Counted from the stretch's first letter, positions 20,028-28,379 are shown. The stretch is DNA of 28,605 bases from Chara braunii (GCA_003427395.1 BFEA01000008.1:5124291-5152895), one strand, 5' to 3'. Notes: a model not told the origin generated them from the sequence alone. Numbers and translations are program-made.

Positions 20028-20081
20028 GACTTCTTCGTCGGAGTTTCACCGACTCATACCCTGTACATTATATACAAGTCC
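20028..20081 (-). ncRNA. Degenerate hammerhead-like motif, antisense to the array
   Basis: On the minus strand, GTCGG and CCGAC pair as a five-base stem II around the loop TGAAACT, followed by GAAG instead of GAAA. GACTT (20080-20076) can pair with AAGTC (20032-20028) as stem III. The loop-stem text differs in few places from the copy at 20992-21047. The CUGAUGA core is lost (it reads GGTATGA) and stem I is not convincing, so this would be an inactive relic. Confidence 0.3.
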
Positions 20082-20086
20082 TTCAT

Positions 20087-20089
20087 AAA

Positions 20090-20151
<62 letters not shown>

Positions 20152-20180
20152 CACACACACACACACACATACACACACAA
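20087..20180 (+). repeat. (CA)n microsatellite at the start of unit 1
   Basis: Nearly pure CA with a few CATA and CGCA interruptions. The sequence after it (AATCAGTT...TGCCTGT) is like that after the CA tract at 21616. Confidence 0.95.
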
Positions 20181-20991
20181 TCAGTTTTATGCCTGTCAAT
20201 CTTTTACCTGTTGTCTGTCCTCCCTCTGAATTTTTCTAAGTATTTGACCGTGTGCCCAACTGAGCACCCTTAAGTAGTGCCAAACAGTCGGTGGTTCCAC
20301 GTCTGGAGTGCCTACTGCACTCTTAGGGGGGGCGCTCGGGTCGGGGTGTATGTGTTGCCTGTGGGTGATGACGGATGCTCGTCCGAGTGTCTCCCTGGCT
20401 CAGTGGGTGGTGACAACCAACAGTCTGCGGGGTAATCGTGATGTGAGTAGGTCGTGTGCCGCTTTGCTCCGTGTTGGATGTGTGCACGGCCTCGTCTGTG
20501 CTCCGCCGCTGCCCTGCTCCCTGTCCCGCTTGCTTCGCATGTGGTTCTTTGCAGGTTGATGTGTTCGCTGTGTGGTGTGGCCGTGTTGTTGGTGTTGCCT
20601 TCCGCTTCGCTGCTCAGCTGCCTTGCTGCCCTTCCGCTGGTCATGCCTATTTGCTACTTGCGGGCCTTGTTGGATGGTTGCCTTCTCGCTGATGCCTTGT
20701 GCTTCGCTCCACGTTTGCTGAGCTGCTGGTCCGCTCGCCCTGTCGTCCCTTGCAGTGTGATTACCTTGCTTGTGCTGCCTTGTGCTTCACTACATGGCTG
20801 CCGCGCTGCATGTCGTGATTGCCATGTCGTTCCTTGCGGTCGTTTTTGGCGTTGTGCAGCCGTGTTGCCTCTACTGTGTTGCCTGGTGCTCCACAGGGTT
20901 GCTGCCCGCTGCTATGTTCCGCTTGGGGACAGCCTGCCTTCAACAAGGGCAAAGGGTTCATGACCCAAACCATCAAATATGGAGATTCCGC

Positions 20992-21047
20992 AGATTGTCG
21001 AGGGTTCAGCCTCCTGATAAGTTGGTGCAACTCCGACGAAACAATCT
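20992..21047 (+). ncRNA. Type III hammerhead ribozyme, unit 1 (core G8 changed)
   Basis: The 56-nt motif is laid out as stem III AGATTGT (20992-20998), cleavage base C20999, stem I GAGG-GTTCAG-CCTC, core CTGATAA, stem II GTTGG-TGCAACT-CCGAC, GAAA, and stem III return strand ACAATCT (21041-21047). Stem III is 7 bp and perfect; stem II is 5 bp with one G-T pair; stem I is 4 bp. Self-cleavage is predicted between 20999 and 21000. The family core is CUGANGA, and here the catalytic G8 is A, which is expected to block cleavage. The ends open at stem III, so it is type III. Confidence 0.85.
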
Positions 21048-21246
21048 CTCATCATCGGTTTTTATTTTTCTCGGTCTTTGAAACTTTTATGGACTTGTAC
21101 ATTTTTCTGATTTGCCTACCATGTATGCTCGTTTACCGTCTACAGTCCTATATCCGTCGGGCCTGCCTTCCAGCCCTCGTTCATTTTTTTGTTGCCTGCC
21201 GTGTCTGCTGCTTGTGTATTGTCTTGCCCTCCTTCCTCCCCCATGC

Positions 21247-21598
21247 CCTCCAACCTATGTGTTGTCATGCTGCTTGTGGCCTGTGTGTTTCATTGTCGTC
21301 CCTTCCTTGCCTTTTTTTGGACTCATCTCCACTCAGATGCGTATTGTCCTCCTCCTCCTGAAGTGTTGCGATGGTATGGTGCATCGTTTTTACTGTGCAC
21401 AGGCTGTCTCTTATACACATCTAGATGTGTATAAGAGACAGCCTCCAACCTATGTGTTGTCATGCTGCTTGTGGCCTGTGTGTTTCATTGTCGTCCCTTC
21501 CTTGCCTTTTTTTGGACTCATCTCCACTCAGATGCGTATTGTCCTCCTCCTCCTGAAGTGTTGCGATGGTATGGTGCATCGTTTTTACTGTGCACAGG
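21247..21598. other. 157-bp artefactual duplication around a junction adapter
   Basis: 21247-21403 and 21442-21598 are the same sequence on either side of the adapter at 21404-21441. Only one copy is probably genomic. Confidence 0.93.
21404..21441. other. Nextera mate-pair junction adapter (assembly contaminant)
   Basis: Same 38-bp inverted pair of Tn5 mosaic ends as at 14863. It makes a false in-frame join in the 193-aa frame that crosses it. Confidence 0.98.
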
Positions 21599-21615
21599 TG
21601 TCCGTAATATGTGTT

Positions 21616-21644
21616 CACACACACATACACACACACACACACAA
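21616..21644 (+). repeat. (CA)n microsatellite at the start of unit 2
   Basis: A short CA tract between units 1 and 2, preceded by GTAATATGTGTTCACAC and followed by AATCAGTTGCCTGT. Confidence 0.9.
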
Positions 21645-22302
21645 TCAGTTGCCTGTTTGTCTGTTTTCTTGTTGTTGTCTGTTCTCCCCCTAATCTTTTC
21701 TGTGTTTTTGTTACCCAAACTGAGCACCCTGAAGTAGTGCCAAACAGTCGGTGGTTCCTCGTTTGGAGTGTCTACTGCACTCTTATGGGGGCCGCTCAGT
21801 TCGGGTTGTCTGTGTTGCCTGTAGGTGATGACGGATGCTCGTCGGAGTAACTCCCTGGCTCAGTGGGTGGTGGGAACCAACAGTCTGTAGGGATCAACCG
21901 TGATGTGAGTAGGCCATGTGCTGCTTTGCTCCGTGTTGGATGTGTGGACTGCCTCGTCTACGCACCACCGCCGTCTTGCTGCCTGTCCCGCTTGCCTTGC
22001 ATGTTGCTCTCTGCAAGTTGCTGTGTTCATTGTGTAGTGTGGCTGTGTTGTCGGTGTTGCCTTGCGCTTCGCTGCTCCGCTGCCTTGCTGCCCACTCGCT
22101 GGCCGTGCCCTTCGTGTTTCCGCGCTGCGCGCCATGTCTTCCTTGCAGTCGTTTTTGGCGTTTTGCAGTNGGGTTGCCTCTACTGTGCTGCCTAGTGCTC
22201 CACAGGGTCGCCGCCCGCTGCTGTGTTCCACTTGGAGACAGTCTGCCTTCATCAAGGGTCAAAGGGTTCATGACCCAAACCATCTAATACGGAGATTCCC
22301 GC

Positions 22303-22358
22303 AGATTGTCGAGGGTTCAGCCTCCTGATGAGTCATTGCAATTCCGACGAAACAATCT
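22303..22358 (+). ncRNA. Type III hammerhead ribozyme, unit 2 (core intact)
   Basis: The layout is the same as in unit 1: AGATTGT (22303-22309), cleavage base C22310, stem I GAGG-GTTCAG-CCTC, intact core CTGATGA, stem II, GAAA, and ACAATCT (22352-22358). All invariant core bases (CUGAUGA, GAAA, GUC) are present. Stem II is weak: only GTC/GAC pair, with A-C and T-C mismatches where unit 1 has pairs. Cleavage is predicted between 22310 and 22311. Stems I and III are the same as in unit 1, whereas stem II has drifted. Confidence 0.88.
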
Positions 22359-22723
22359 TGTCATCATCAGTTATTATTTTTATTTTTTATTTTTTTCGGT
22401 CCTTGAAACCTTTATGGACTTTAATTTTTTCTGGTTTGCCTGCCTCGTGTGCTTGTTGTTGTCTGCTGTCTTATATCCATCGTGCCTTCTAGCCCTTGCC
22501 TTTTTTGCCTGCTGTATCTGTTGCTTGTGGGTTGCTTGCCCTCCCTCCTCCACCGTGCCCTCCAGCCCATGTGTTGTCTTTCTGTTTGTGGCCTGTGTGT
22601 TTCGTTGTTCTTACTTCCTTACCTTCGGACTCACTCCACTCAGATGCGTATTCTCCTCCTGAAGTGTTGCGGTGGTATGGTGCATGGTCTGTATACTGTG
22701 CAGACGCGTCCGCAATATGTGTT

Positions 22724-22787
22724 CACACACATCATCACACACACACACACACACACACACGCGCGCGTGCGCGCGCAAACACACACG

Positions 22788-22846
<59 letters not shown>

Positions 22847-22850
22847 ACAC
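22724..22850 (+). repeat. (CA)n microsatellite with a CGCGCG core, right end of the array
   Basis: CA repeats interrupted by GCGCGCGTGCGCGCG at about 22760-22775, an alternating purine-pyrimidine stretch able to form Z-DNA. The text after it (CCAGCCTATGCC) may be a remnant of a third unit start. Confidence 0.95.
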
Positions 22851-22869
22851 CAGCCTATGCCCTCACACA

Positions 22870-23365
22870 TGCATCGCTAAGAGTCCTAAGACTGACTCTT
22901 CGCTGTACAGAAACGACAAAAGAAACAGAAGGCATGGCAGGACGCAATTTGCATAGCGTTGAGAGAAGAGAAGTGAGGGATAAGCCCAAGCAAGGAGATG
23001 TAAAAAGCTCATAGTGAAAAGCTGAAAAGCTGAAAACCCATAACTATTATAATAACAACAAAGTTAGATAACTTGAATAGAGCTGATGAATTAGGCTTTT
23101 AGAGAAATTTGGAAACGCTCACTCCAGTTTGAAGTACCGAGTCCAGAAGAGAACAAATCTGGAATCAAAGCAACGCTAATACATGCTATACTATTGTGCA
23201 CACAGTATCGCAATTTCTTTCTTTTCACCAAACCATTCTTGTGGTTCTGTTTTTGCCATTTTAAACGATTCTTTTGAATTTCTTTTGGCCACTTCCACCG
23301 CCATTTTCGCAGCGGTTTGGCGATTATGACCCTACTGATCGGACTCTCCCCGCCTCCTTCAATAA
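22870..23365. other. AT-rich spacer
   Basis: No gene, RNA or repeat recognised. Confidence 0.5.
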
Positions 23366-23368
23366 GAC

Positions 23369-23439
23369 TTCCTTATGTAAATATGTAAATGCGGAAGTCA
23401 ATCCAAGTGGTATTCACTATTTACTATTTACATAAGGAA
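23369..23439. repeat. Inverted repeat with 15-bp perfect arms
   Basis: TTCCTTATGTAAATA at 23369-23383 pairs exactly with 23425-23439, with a 41-bp loop. It could be a small foldback element; no target duplication is seen. Confidence 0.7.
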
Positions 23440-23912
23440 AAGGATAAAGATAAGATTTTATGAATCCCAACTGAATCACAAGGAAGAAGGAAGAAAAGGG
23501 GAGCCGAATGTCGATGCCGTCGAGTCGCTGTCAAGTCCCCCTCGAGTCGCCGTCAAGTGGTGGCCATCGAGTCAAACGAAACCAAGAAGATAGTTGATTA
23601 TCGGGACCTGAGCAGCATGGTTCACAAATTCCGCAGCTTCCGCCTCTGCATACCAAGAAGGAAGGCTAGCGTTTTGGCAGCACCAAAGGAAAAAGCCTAT
23701 TCTTGTTGTCTTTTATAAGGACAAGATAGGCGCATGCACAGAGAAACACGGCGACGCCCAAGCTGGAGGTAGTTCCCGAGCAATCGCTTTCACGGCATCC
23801 AGTGTGGCAATCAACATCTTCTTCTCTATCCGAAGCAGCTTTGCAGCCACCACTTTTTTCGGATCCTCATTAGGGTTTGCGATCTACACCCACGGATGAA
23901 GGCACATTTCAC
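23440..23912. other. Segment with a short GTCGAGTCGC repeat only
   Basis: Around 23515-23575, GAGTCGCYGTCAAGT occurs twice with a related third piece. The rest has no recognisable feature. Confidence 0.5.
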
Positions 23913-23935
23913 ACACACACACACACACACACACA
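23913..23935 (+). repeat. (CA)n microsatellite
   Basis: About eleven CA units. Confidence 0.95.
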
Positions 23936-23977
23936 GAATGCATACACACATGAAAATCGATGAAATAAGTGTTCCGT

Positions 23978-24182
23978 GTCAGATGACATACAAGTCAGAC
24001 AGATTCGGCCATGAAATGCATGCCACACAGATTCACAGACAACGGAGGACATGCATGTCACATAAATGTGCGACATGTATGCCACACTGCTCATGCGTAA
24101 CAGACACGCGACACATGGGTGTCACCACATCACAACGGCTGTCAGGTGACATATATGTCATGGCAAACGACATCCATGTCAC
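23978..24182. repeat. Cluster of GACATNNATGTC palindromes
   Basis: The 12-bp inverted form GACATNNATGTC occurs at 24048-24059, 24148-24159 and 24169-24180, among looser GACATAYAAGTC, GCGACAYATG and ATGCCACAC repeats. The spacing is irregular. Open frames here on both strands are read as by-products. Confidence 0.65.
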
Positions 24183-24316
24183 ACACAGAAAAAAACGATG
24201 AGTTGGACATATGCAATTTGATCCCTCAACCTGTGTATCAACGGTCAGAGGCACTCACAATTTCGCACCAGGCAGAAGGACACACCCAGCATGACCTTCA
24301 CATTCAAGCAGATATA

Positions 24317-24354
24317 AAAAAACTAAAAATAAAAATAAAAATAAAATAAAAAAG
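24317..24354 (+). repeat. (AAAAT)n A-rich tract
   Basis: A-rich run with five AAAAT-like units. Confidence 0.85.
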
Positions 24355-24487
24355 AAACTCTTGCATAAAAGAAAGCCAACAGCTACCGAGTACTGGAGTG
24401 AACAGACAACAGCTTCTTCAATCAGGAACAATTCCAGCTAAGGCGGAATCAATGTAATCATGAAAGACAAATCAACTTGGTTTCATC

Positions 24488-24547
24488 TTGCTCCCTCTCT
24501 CTCTCTCTCTCTCTCTCTCCCACCACCACACACACACACACACACAT
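24488..24547 (+). repeat. (CT)n and (CA)n microsatellites
   Basis: CT at 24491-24520, then CCACCAC, then CA to 24545. Confidence 0.95.
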
Positions 24548-24695
24548 GTAAAGCAAAACAGATTACAATGACCTCCCACACTCACATTTAATGGCGGAAT
24601 GGAGGGAGGGGAGGGAAGCCGCAGTGCCAAATTGTGTAGTTTGTAGGATTTGAGATGATAGTTCTAATCAACAACAGAGAGATATCAACCCCTGC

Positions 24696-24806
24696 CTACC
24701 TTCTTCCCCCGAATACAACGTACGGTCATTATAGCTGTATTTGAGGCATCTTTCAGTCTAGATACAGCTATAAAGACCATACGTTGTATTCGGGGGAAGA
24801 AGGTAG
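24696..24806. mobile_element. Near-perfect foldback MITE, mariner-like TA ends
   Basis: 45-bp arms at 24696-24740 and 24762-24806 pair with only two mismatches around a 21-bp loop. Left end: CTACCTTCTTCCCCCGAATA. A TA dinucleotide next to each CCTTCTTCCCCCG end fits a Tc1/mariner-type TA target duplication, but TA is short. The central text resembles the decayed foldback copies at 7199-7387, suggesting one family of different ages. Confidence 0.8.
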
Positions 24807-25102
24807 AGGATTTGTTTTGCACCCTCATGTTGCTTGCCGGAAAAGATTCCGCAGTCGAACAGAAAGGGAGACAATTATAAGCCCACTCGCACTAGGACTT
24901 TACAGGATGATCACACTAGAACTTCCTTGAATGAATCTGTCCGCAATTATGACCCATCAGTCAAGAAAGACCTGTGGAAGTCTGCACTCAGACATAGGTG
25001 TGAGATTCCTCCGACATAGGTGACTGACATCGGCAGAAGTGATCTTTGAGATGCCAGATGTCAGAGATCTCCCTGGCCGTCATCCGCCAAAGTCGTAATG
25101 CG

Positions 25103-25192
25103 AATGTCATGCCCTTAGAAAAGGGCATTATGCATTTACCCCAGGAGCATGCACTGCTGGGGCAAGTGATGCCCTACTGAAGGGCATTTAAC
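25103..25192. repeat. Nested palindromes (three hairpins in one foldback)
   Basis: ATGCCCTT-AGAA-AAGGGCAT-type hairpin near 25108-25128, CCCCAG...CTGGGG around 25139-25160, and ATGCCCT-ACTGA-AGGGCAT near 25168-25187. The first and third hairpins are also complementary to each other, so the whole segment can fold as a branched foldback. Confidence 0.6.
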
Positions 25193-25250
25193 AACACCCG
25201 ACACAGAATAAAATTCACTGAAATCAGTGAAATGGCTGAATCCCCTTACC

Positions 25251-25343
<93 letters not shown>

Positions 25344-25353
25344 NTCTCTCTCT

Positions 25354-25421
<68 letters not shown>

Positions 25422-25475
25422 GTGTGTGTGTGTGCGTGTGTGTGTGTGTGCGTGTGTGTGTGTGTGCGTGTGTCT
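25251..25475 (+). repeat. Compound microsatellite (CAA)n-A(55)-N-(TC)n-(GT)n
   Basis: Four repeat types are joined head to tail, with an N at 25344 between the A run and the TC run, a likely assembly seam. All open frames here are repeat translations. Confidence 0.97.
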
Positions 25476-25537
25476 GCTCGTTGTCTGTGAGTGGTGTGCA
25501 TGTGTGTTCCAAACAATCACCACTGCAACCCCTTTTC

Positions 25538-25540
<3 letters not shown>

Positions 25541-25594
<54 letters not shown>
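25541..25594 (+). repeat. (CA)n microsatellite, inverted relative to the GT tract upstream
   Basis: About 27 CA units. With the GT tract ending near 25475 and a 65-bp spacer it could form a long hairpin. Confidence 0.95.
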
Positions 25595-25598
<4 letters not shown>

Positions 25599-26110
25599 TT
25601 CTGAGGTGAATGTAGATGAAAGGGAAATCCAAGATAACACACAGGTGGGCAAATTTGTCTAGTTACCCTGGTTGGACTGCCTGCGAAGTACTCGTTGAGT
25701 TCAGTCCGGGACCATAGGAGCGGAGACTCTACTGCAAGCTGACCTCTTCCTCTTTGACGATCTAGCTCTCTGATATAGGGATACCAGAAAGACTCCTTGC
25801 CTCTCTTCTTTTCGTACATAAGATAGAGAGCCAGGCACGCAAGTTCCGACAACTTATTTGTCGTGAGCAGCTCCGCTGTTCCACATTACCATCATCAAAA
25901 CCAGACACAAATCAAATCAAATCGCATCAAACCAAATCGACGAAACAAGAGAAGAAACCAACAGCTTCAGAGAAGACACAGATAACACCACCTCAAGGAA
26001 ACAAACAGCCTTTTTTTTTTTTGACAAAACAGATTCAGAATCGGCTGAGCGTACCCAGGACTCGTCCATAATTCCATATTAGTTCCCGTCGACTCCATGA
26101 AACAAACTAT
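25595..26110. other. Segment without recognisable genes
   Basis: Contains a loose (CAAAT)n run around 25903-25940 and a T-run at 26011-26022. No gene or RNA recognised. Confidence 0.5.
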
Positions 26111-26221
26111 AATGAAATCACAAAGTGTCCTAGTCGTACAAGCTACACAACGACCAAAGTTTCGTAAAATGAAATCACAGAGTGTCCGAGTCGTACAAGC
26201 TACAGAACGAGCAAAGTTCCA
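26111..26221 (+). repeat. 57-bp tandem duplication
   Basis: AATGAAATCACARAGTGTCC starts at 26111 and at 26168, with the following AGTCGTACAAGCTACA and ACGASCAAAGTT also repeated. The 57-bp period is a multiple of three, giving a repeated 19-residue unit on the minus strand (ACTTRTLCDFI), which I regard as chance. Confidence 0.9.
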
Positions 26222-26502
26222 AACACACCTGGGCACAATAAAATCAGCCATCCACCACTCTCTACATCAATAAGCTTAAAAGAAAATCAAGAACGCAATG
26301 ACAATTAAAAAGAAGAGGGGATCTGCGGTTGGCCGGGAAGGGGGAAAACACAAAAGAGCAGCGATCGCAAGATAGACAGAGAGAAGAAAGCTGCGATGAT
26401 GTTTCTCCTCCTTCCTTGACCACAACATCGTCTGACAATTCACTGTCCCCTCATCAATTTGCTGAATGTTTTTCTTTTCTACGTGCCAACAATTCCAATC
26501 CA

Positions 26503-26616
26503 TCCTCCTTCCAGACATCCGTGCAAAGTGGAACGATACAGACTATTACAGAGCAGATTTTTAGCATGGCCCCTGCGGACGAATGACCCGCATAAATCGA
26601 GAAATGGTGCAAGACT
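26503..26616 (+). ncRNA. U6: U6 snRNA-like sequence with a 13-nt insertion in the ACAGAGA region
   Basis: GACATCCG, TGGAACGATACAGA, TTAGCATGGCCCCTGCG and CGCATAAATCGAGAAATGGT follow in the order of plant U6. A T7 run at 26631-26637 could act as a Pol III terminator, though it lies about 15 nt later than usual. Between GATACAGA and TTAGCATGG there are 13 more bases than normal, including a second ACAGAG. Several changes hit the 3' domain (GCGGACGAATGACC for GCGCAAGGATGACA). Upstream, GACCACAACATCG near 26419 loosely recalls the plant snRNA upstream element, but no TATA box is at the right distance. A diverged pseudogene is most likely. Confidence 0.8.
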
Positions 26617-26665
26617 GCAAATTAATTGTCTTTTTTTAAGAGAAAAAAAATCCTGTGCTGTTGTG

Positions 26666-26666
<1 letters not shown>

Positions 26667-26720
<54 letters not shown>
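26667..26720 (+). repeat. Poly-A tract (about 54 A)
   Basis: An uninterrupted A run about 50 bp downstream of the U6-like copy. A T-run follows at 26840-26861. Confidence 0.95.
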
Positions 26721-26722
<2 letters not shown>

Positions 26723-26989
26723 AAAACCCAAAAGTTAGGAAGGCATTACCCAAAGCTGTAAAGCTCAAATTCATTTTCCTGTCGAGGGGCCAGACACCTC
26801 AATACCATTTGAGGCAAACGGCCAGGCAACAGATTTTCTTTTTTTTTTTTTTTTTTTTTTTAGGCGACAGAAATTATGACCCTAGAACATATGGGTCCAT
26901 GAGGGTCAGGCCCCACCGGTGCTACGTGACTGTTTCTGTGACCAGGTTCAATGCTTCTTAGCAGAAAGTGCCAGAAACAATGTTCCCTG

Positions 26990-27710
26990 AAGACTCTGAA
27001 CATAAAATGCTCGATTTCAATAGTCAATACTATGTACAACAAAGGGCTATACAAAGTTGCTATACAAAGTCAACCTCGCAACTAAGTCCACCATGCAACA
27101 AAGTCAGGCTCATGAGAAGGTCAACCTTGTGACAAAGTCAACCTCGCTACCCTGAACATGAAATCCTCAATATCAATACTATGTACAACAAAGGCCTATA
27201 CGAGGTCAACCACGCAACTAAGTCAACCATGCAACAAAAAGGCAGGCTCATGACAAGGTCAACCTTGTGACAAAGTCAACCTTGTGACAAGGCCAACCAC
27301 AACAAAGGGGTATACAAAGTCAACCATGCAACAAAAAGTCACGCTCATGACAAGGTCAACCTTGTGACAAAGTCAACCTTGTGACAAGGCCAGCCACAAC
27401 AAAGGGGTATACAAAGTCAACCTCACAAATAAGCCAACCATGCAATAAAGTCAATCTCGTGACAAGGTCTACCTTGTAACAAAGTCAACCTCGTGACAAG
27501 GTCAACCTCACTGCTCTGAAGTTCTGAACATGAAATCCTCGATATCAATATGCCATGTGGAGCCAAGGGCTATACAAAGTCAACGCGACAACAAAGAACC
27601 TTGCACCTTGGAGTGAAGTCAAGCTTACGACAAAGTCAAGCTTGTGACAAGGTCAATCTTGCGACAAAGGCGGACTTGCAACGAAGTCAACCTTGCAATG
27701 GCCGGTCCTT
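26990..27710 (+). repeat. Minisatellite of GTCAACCTTGTGACAA-type units with higher-order structure
   Basis: Short units of about 17-18 bp (AAGTCAACCTTGTGACAAGG and variants) cover the region. ACAAGGTCAACCTTGTGAC is itself nearly palindromic. A longer module (CTGAACATGAAATCCTCRAT then ATCAATACTATGTACAACAA and GGCTATACAAAG) recurs at about 26995, 27155 and 27530, giving a higher-order pattern. No gene. Confidence 0.85.
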
Positions 27711-28146
27711 GGACTAAATAGAATGATGGATCATGGATTCCTTTTATTTTATTTTTTTGTCATGGATACTCAAAATCACTCCATAGATAAGTAATAAGAT
27801 AGTGGCATTTATAAGAAGGATTTCTGGAAAGATGGATTTAGTAAAAAATTTAAAGATCATTGTCAAACATGGCTATCTTCTCTTTTTTGGTCGGTCCCTC
27901 CCCCCCCCTTCCCCCCCCTCTCTTGCCAAGGACGAAATGAACAAACATACAAAAAACTGTCAAAAGGCAGAAGCCGTGGATCGTGGGGGAAGCTCCCGAA
28001 AGTTCGGAGGTAGACGAGTGTTACATCTTCGACGCCACACGGGTCCTACCGGACCCGACTTAGGGCTAGAGGGACACATCAGGGCCTAAAGGCCCGACCT
28101 TGGGGGATAACAGGCCGAAAGGCCACGACTTGGACCCGATTACGGA
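27711..28146. other. Segment without recognisable genes
   Basis: AT-rich to about 27900, a C-rich run at 27899-27918, then GC-rich sequence with GGCCTAAAGGCC and GGCCGAAAGGCC mini-hairpins at 28083-28123. No coding similarity recognised. Confidence 0.5.
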
Positions 28147-28180
28147 CCAGGCCCAAATGACATTTCGTCTTTGGGCCTGG
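28147..28180. repeat. Hairpin with 11-bp perfect stem
   Basis: CCAGGCCCAAA at 28147-28157 pairs exactly with 28170-28180, with a 12-nt loop. There is no T-run after it. Confidence 0.75.
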
Positions 28181-28263
28181 CGGCGCCGTTTGAGGCTGCC
28201 GCTCTCCGGTTGGACCTGAATCGTCGATCTGGACGGTTCAGCCCCAACCAAGGCCTCGCAGCA

Positions 28264-28312
28264 GTGAGGCCGGTCCTCTTCGAACCAGTACTTAGTACTG
28301 GTCCGGCCTCAC
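28264..28312. repeat. Double palindrome (10-bp outer and 9-bp inner arms)
   Basis: GTGAGGCCGG (28264-28273) pairs with 28303-28312. Inside it ACCAGTACT (28284-28292) pairs with AGTACTGGT (28294-28302), leaving a one-base loop. The inner word recalls the ACCACCAGTACT ends of the element at 11014-11180. Confidence 0.75.
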
Positions 28313-28379
28313 TTCGAAGGCATCGACCTACTGGCATTCTACCGGTACGGTATGGTACAGCGCAATACAGCGCTGGCGC

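Larger units (their letters stand above)
20087..22730 (+). mobile_element. Tandem retrozyme-like element: two units, each with a hammerhead ribozyme
   Basis: Two diverged units follow head to tail. Each has a (CA)n tract, then a shared block (for example AGTAGTGCCAAACAGTCGGT at 20273 and again at 21733; GATGACGGATGCTCGTC in both), then GGGTTCATGACCC, a type III hammerhead, a shared downstream block, and the next (CA)n. The hammerhead cleavage sites are 1311 bp apart, or 1116 bp once the 195-bp adapter artefact is removed. Unit 1 has about 150 bp more than unit 2 before the ribozyme. No protein is encoded; long frames are Cys/Leu/Ser-rich and broken. Plant retrozymes are non-autonomous retroelements that carry type III hammerheads and give circular RNAs of roughly this size. 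I could not find a tRNA primer-binding site or clean LTR borders, so a hammerhead satellite is also possible. Confidence 0.65.

Noticed and set aside
21112-21693. 193-aa ORF with an internal repeat
   Set aside because: The internal part is the translated adapter and the repeat is the 157-bp artefactual copy.
23075-23120. Another hammerhead at CTGATGAATTAGG
   Set aside because: CTGATGA is present, but there is no stem II, GAAA at the right place, or stem III partner.
25136-25662. ORFs of Cys-Val, Thr-His, Phe and Lys runs
   Set aside because: Microsatellite translations (GT, CA, A and CAA repeats).
26111-26221. Repeat protein encoded on the minus strand (19-residue units)
   Set aside because: Two units of a 57-bp duplication in a short frame with no other support.
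28101-28115. GGGGGATAACAGGCC as a second LSU rRNA fragment
   Set aside because: Only about 12 bases match and the neighbours (GGCCGAAAGGCC) do not fit rRNA.
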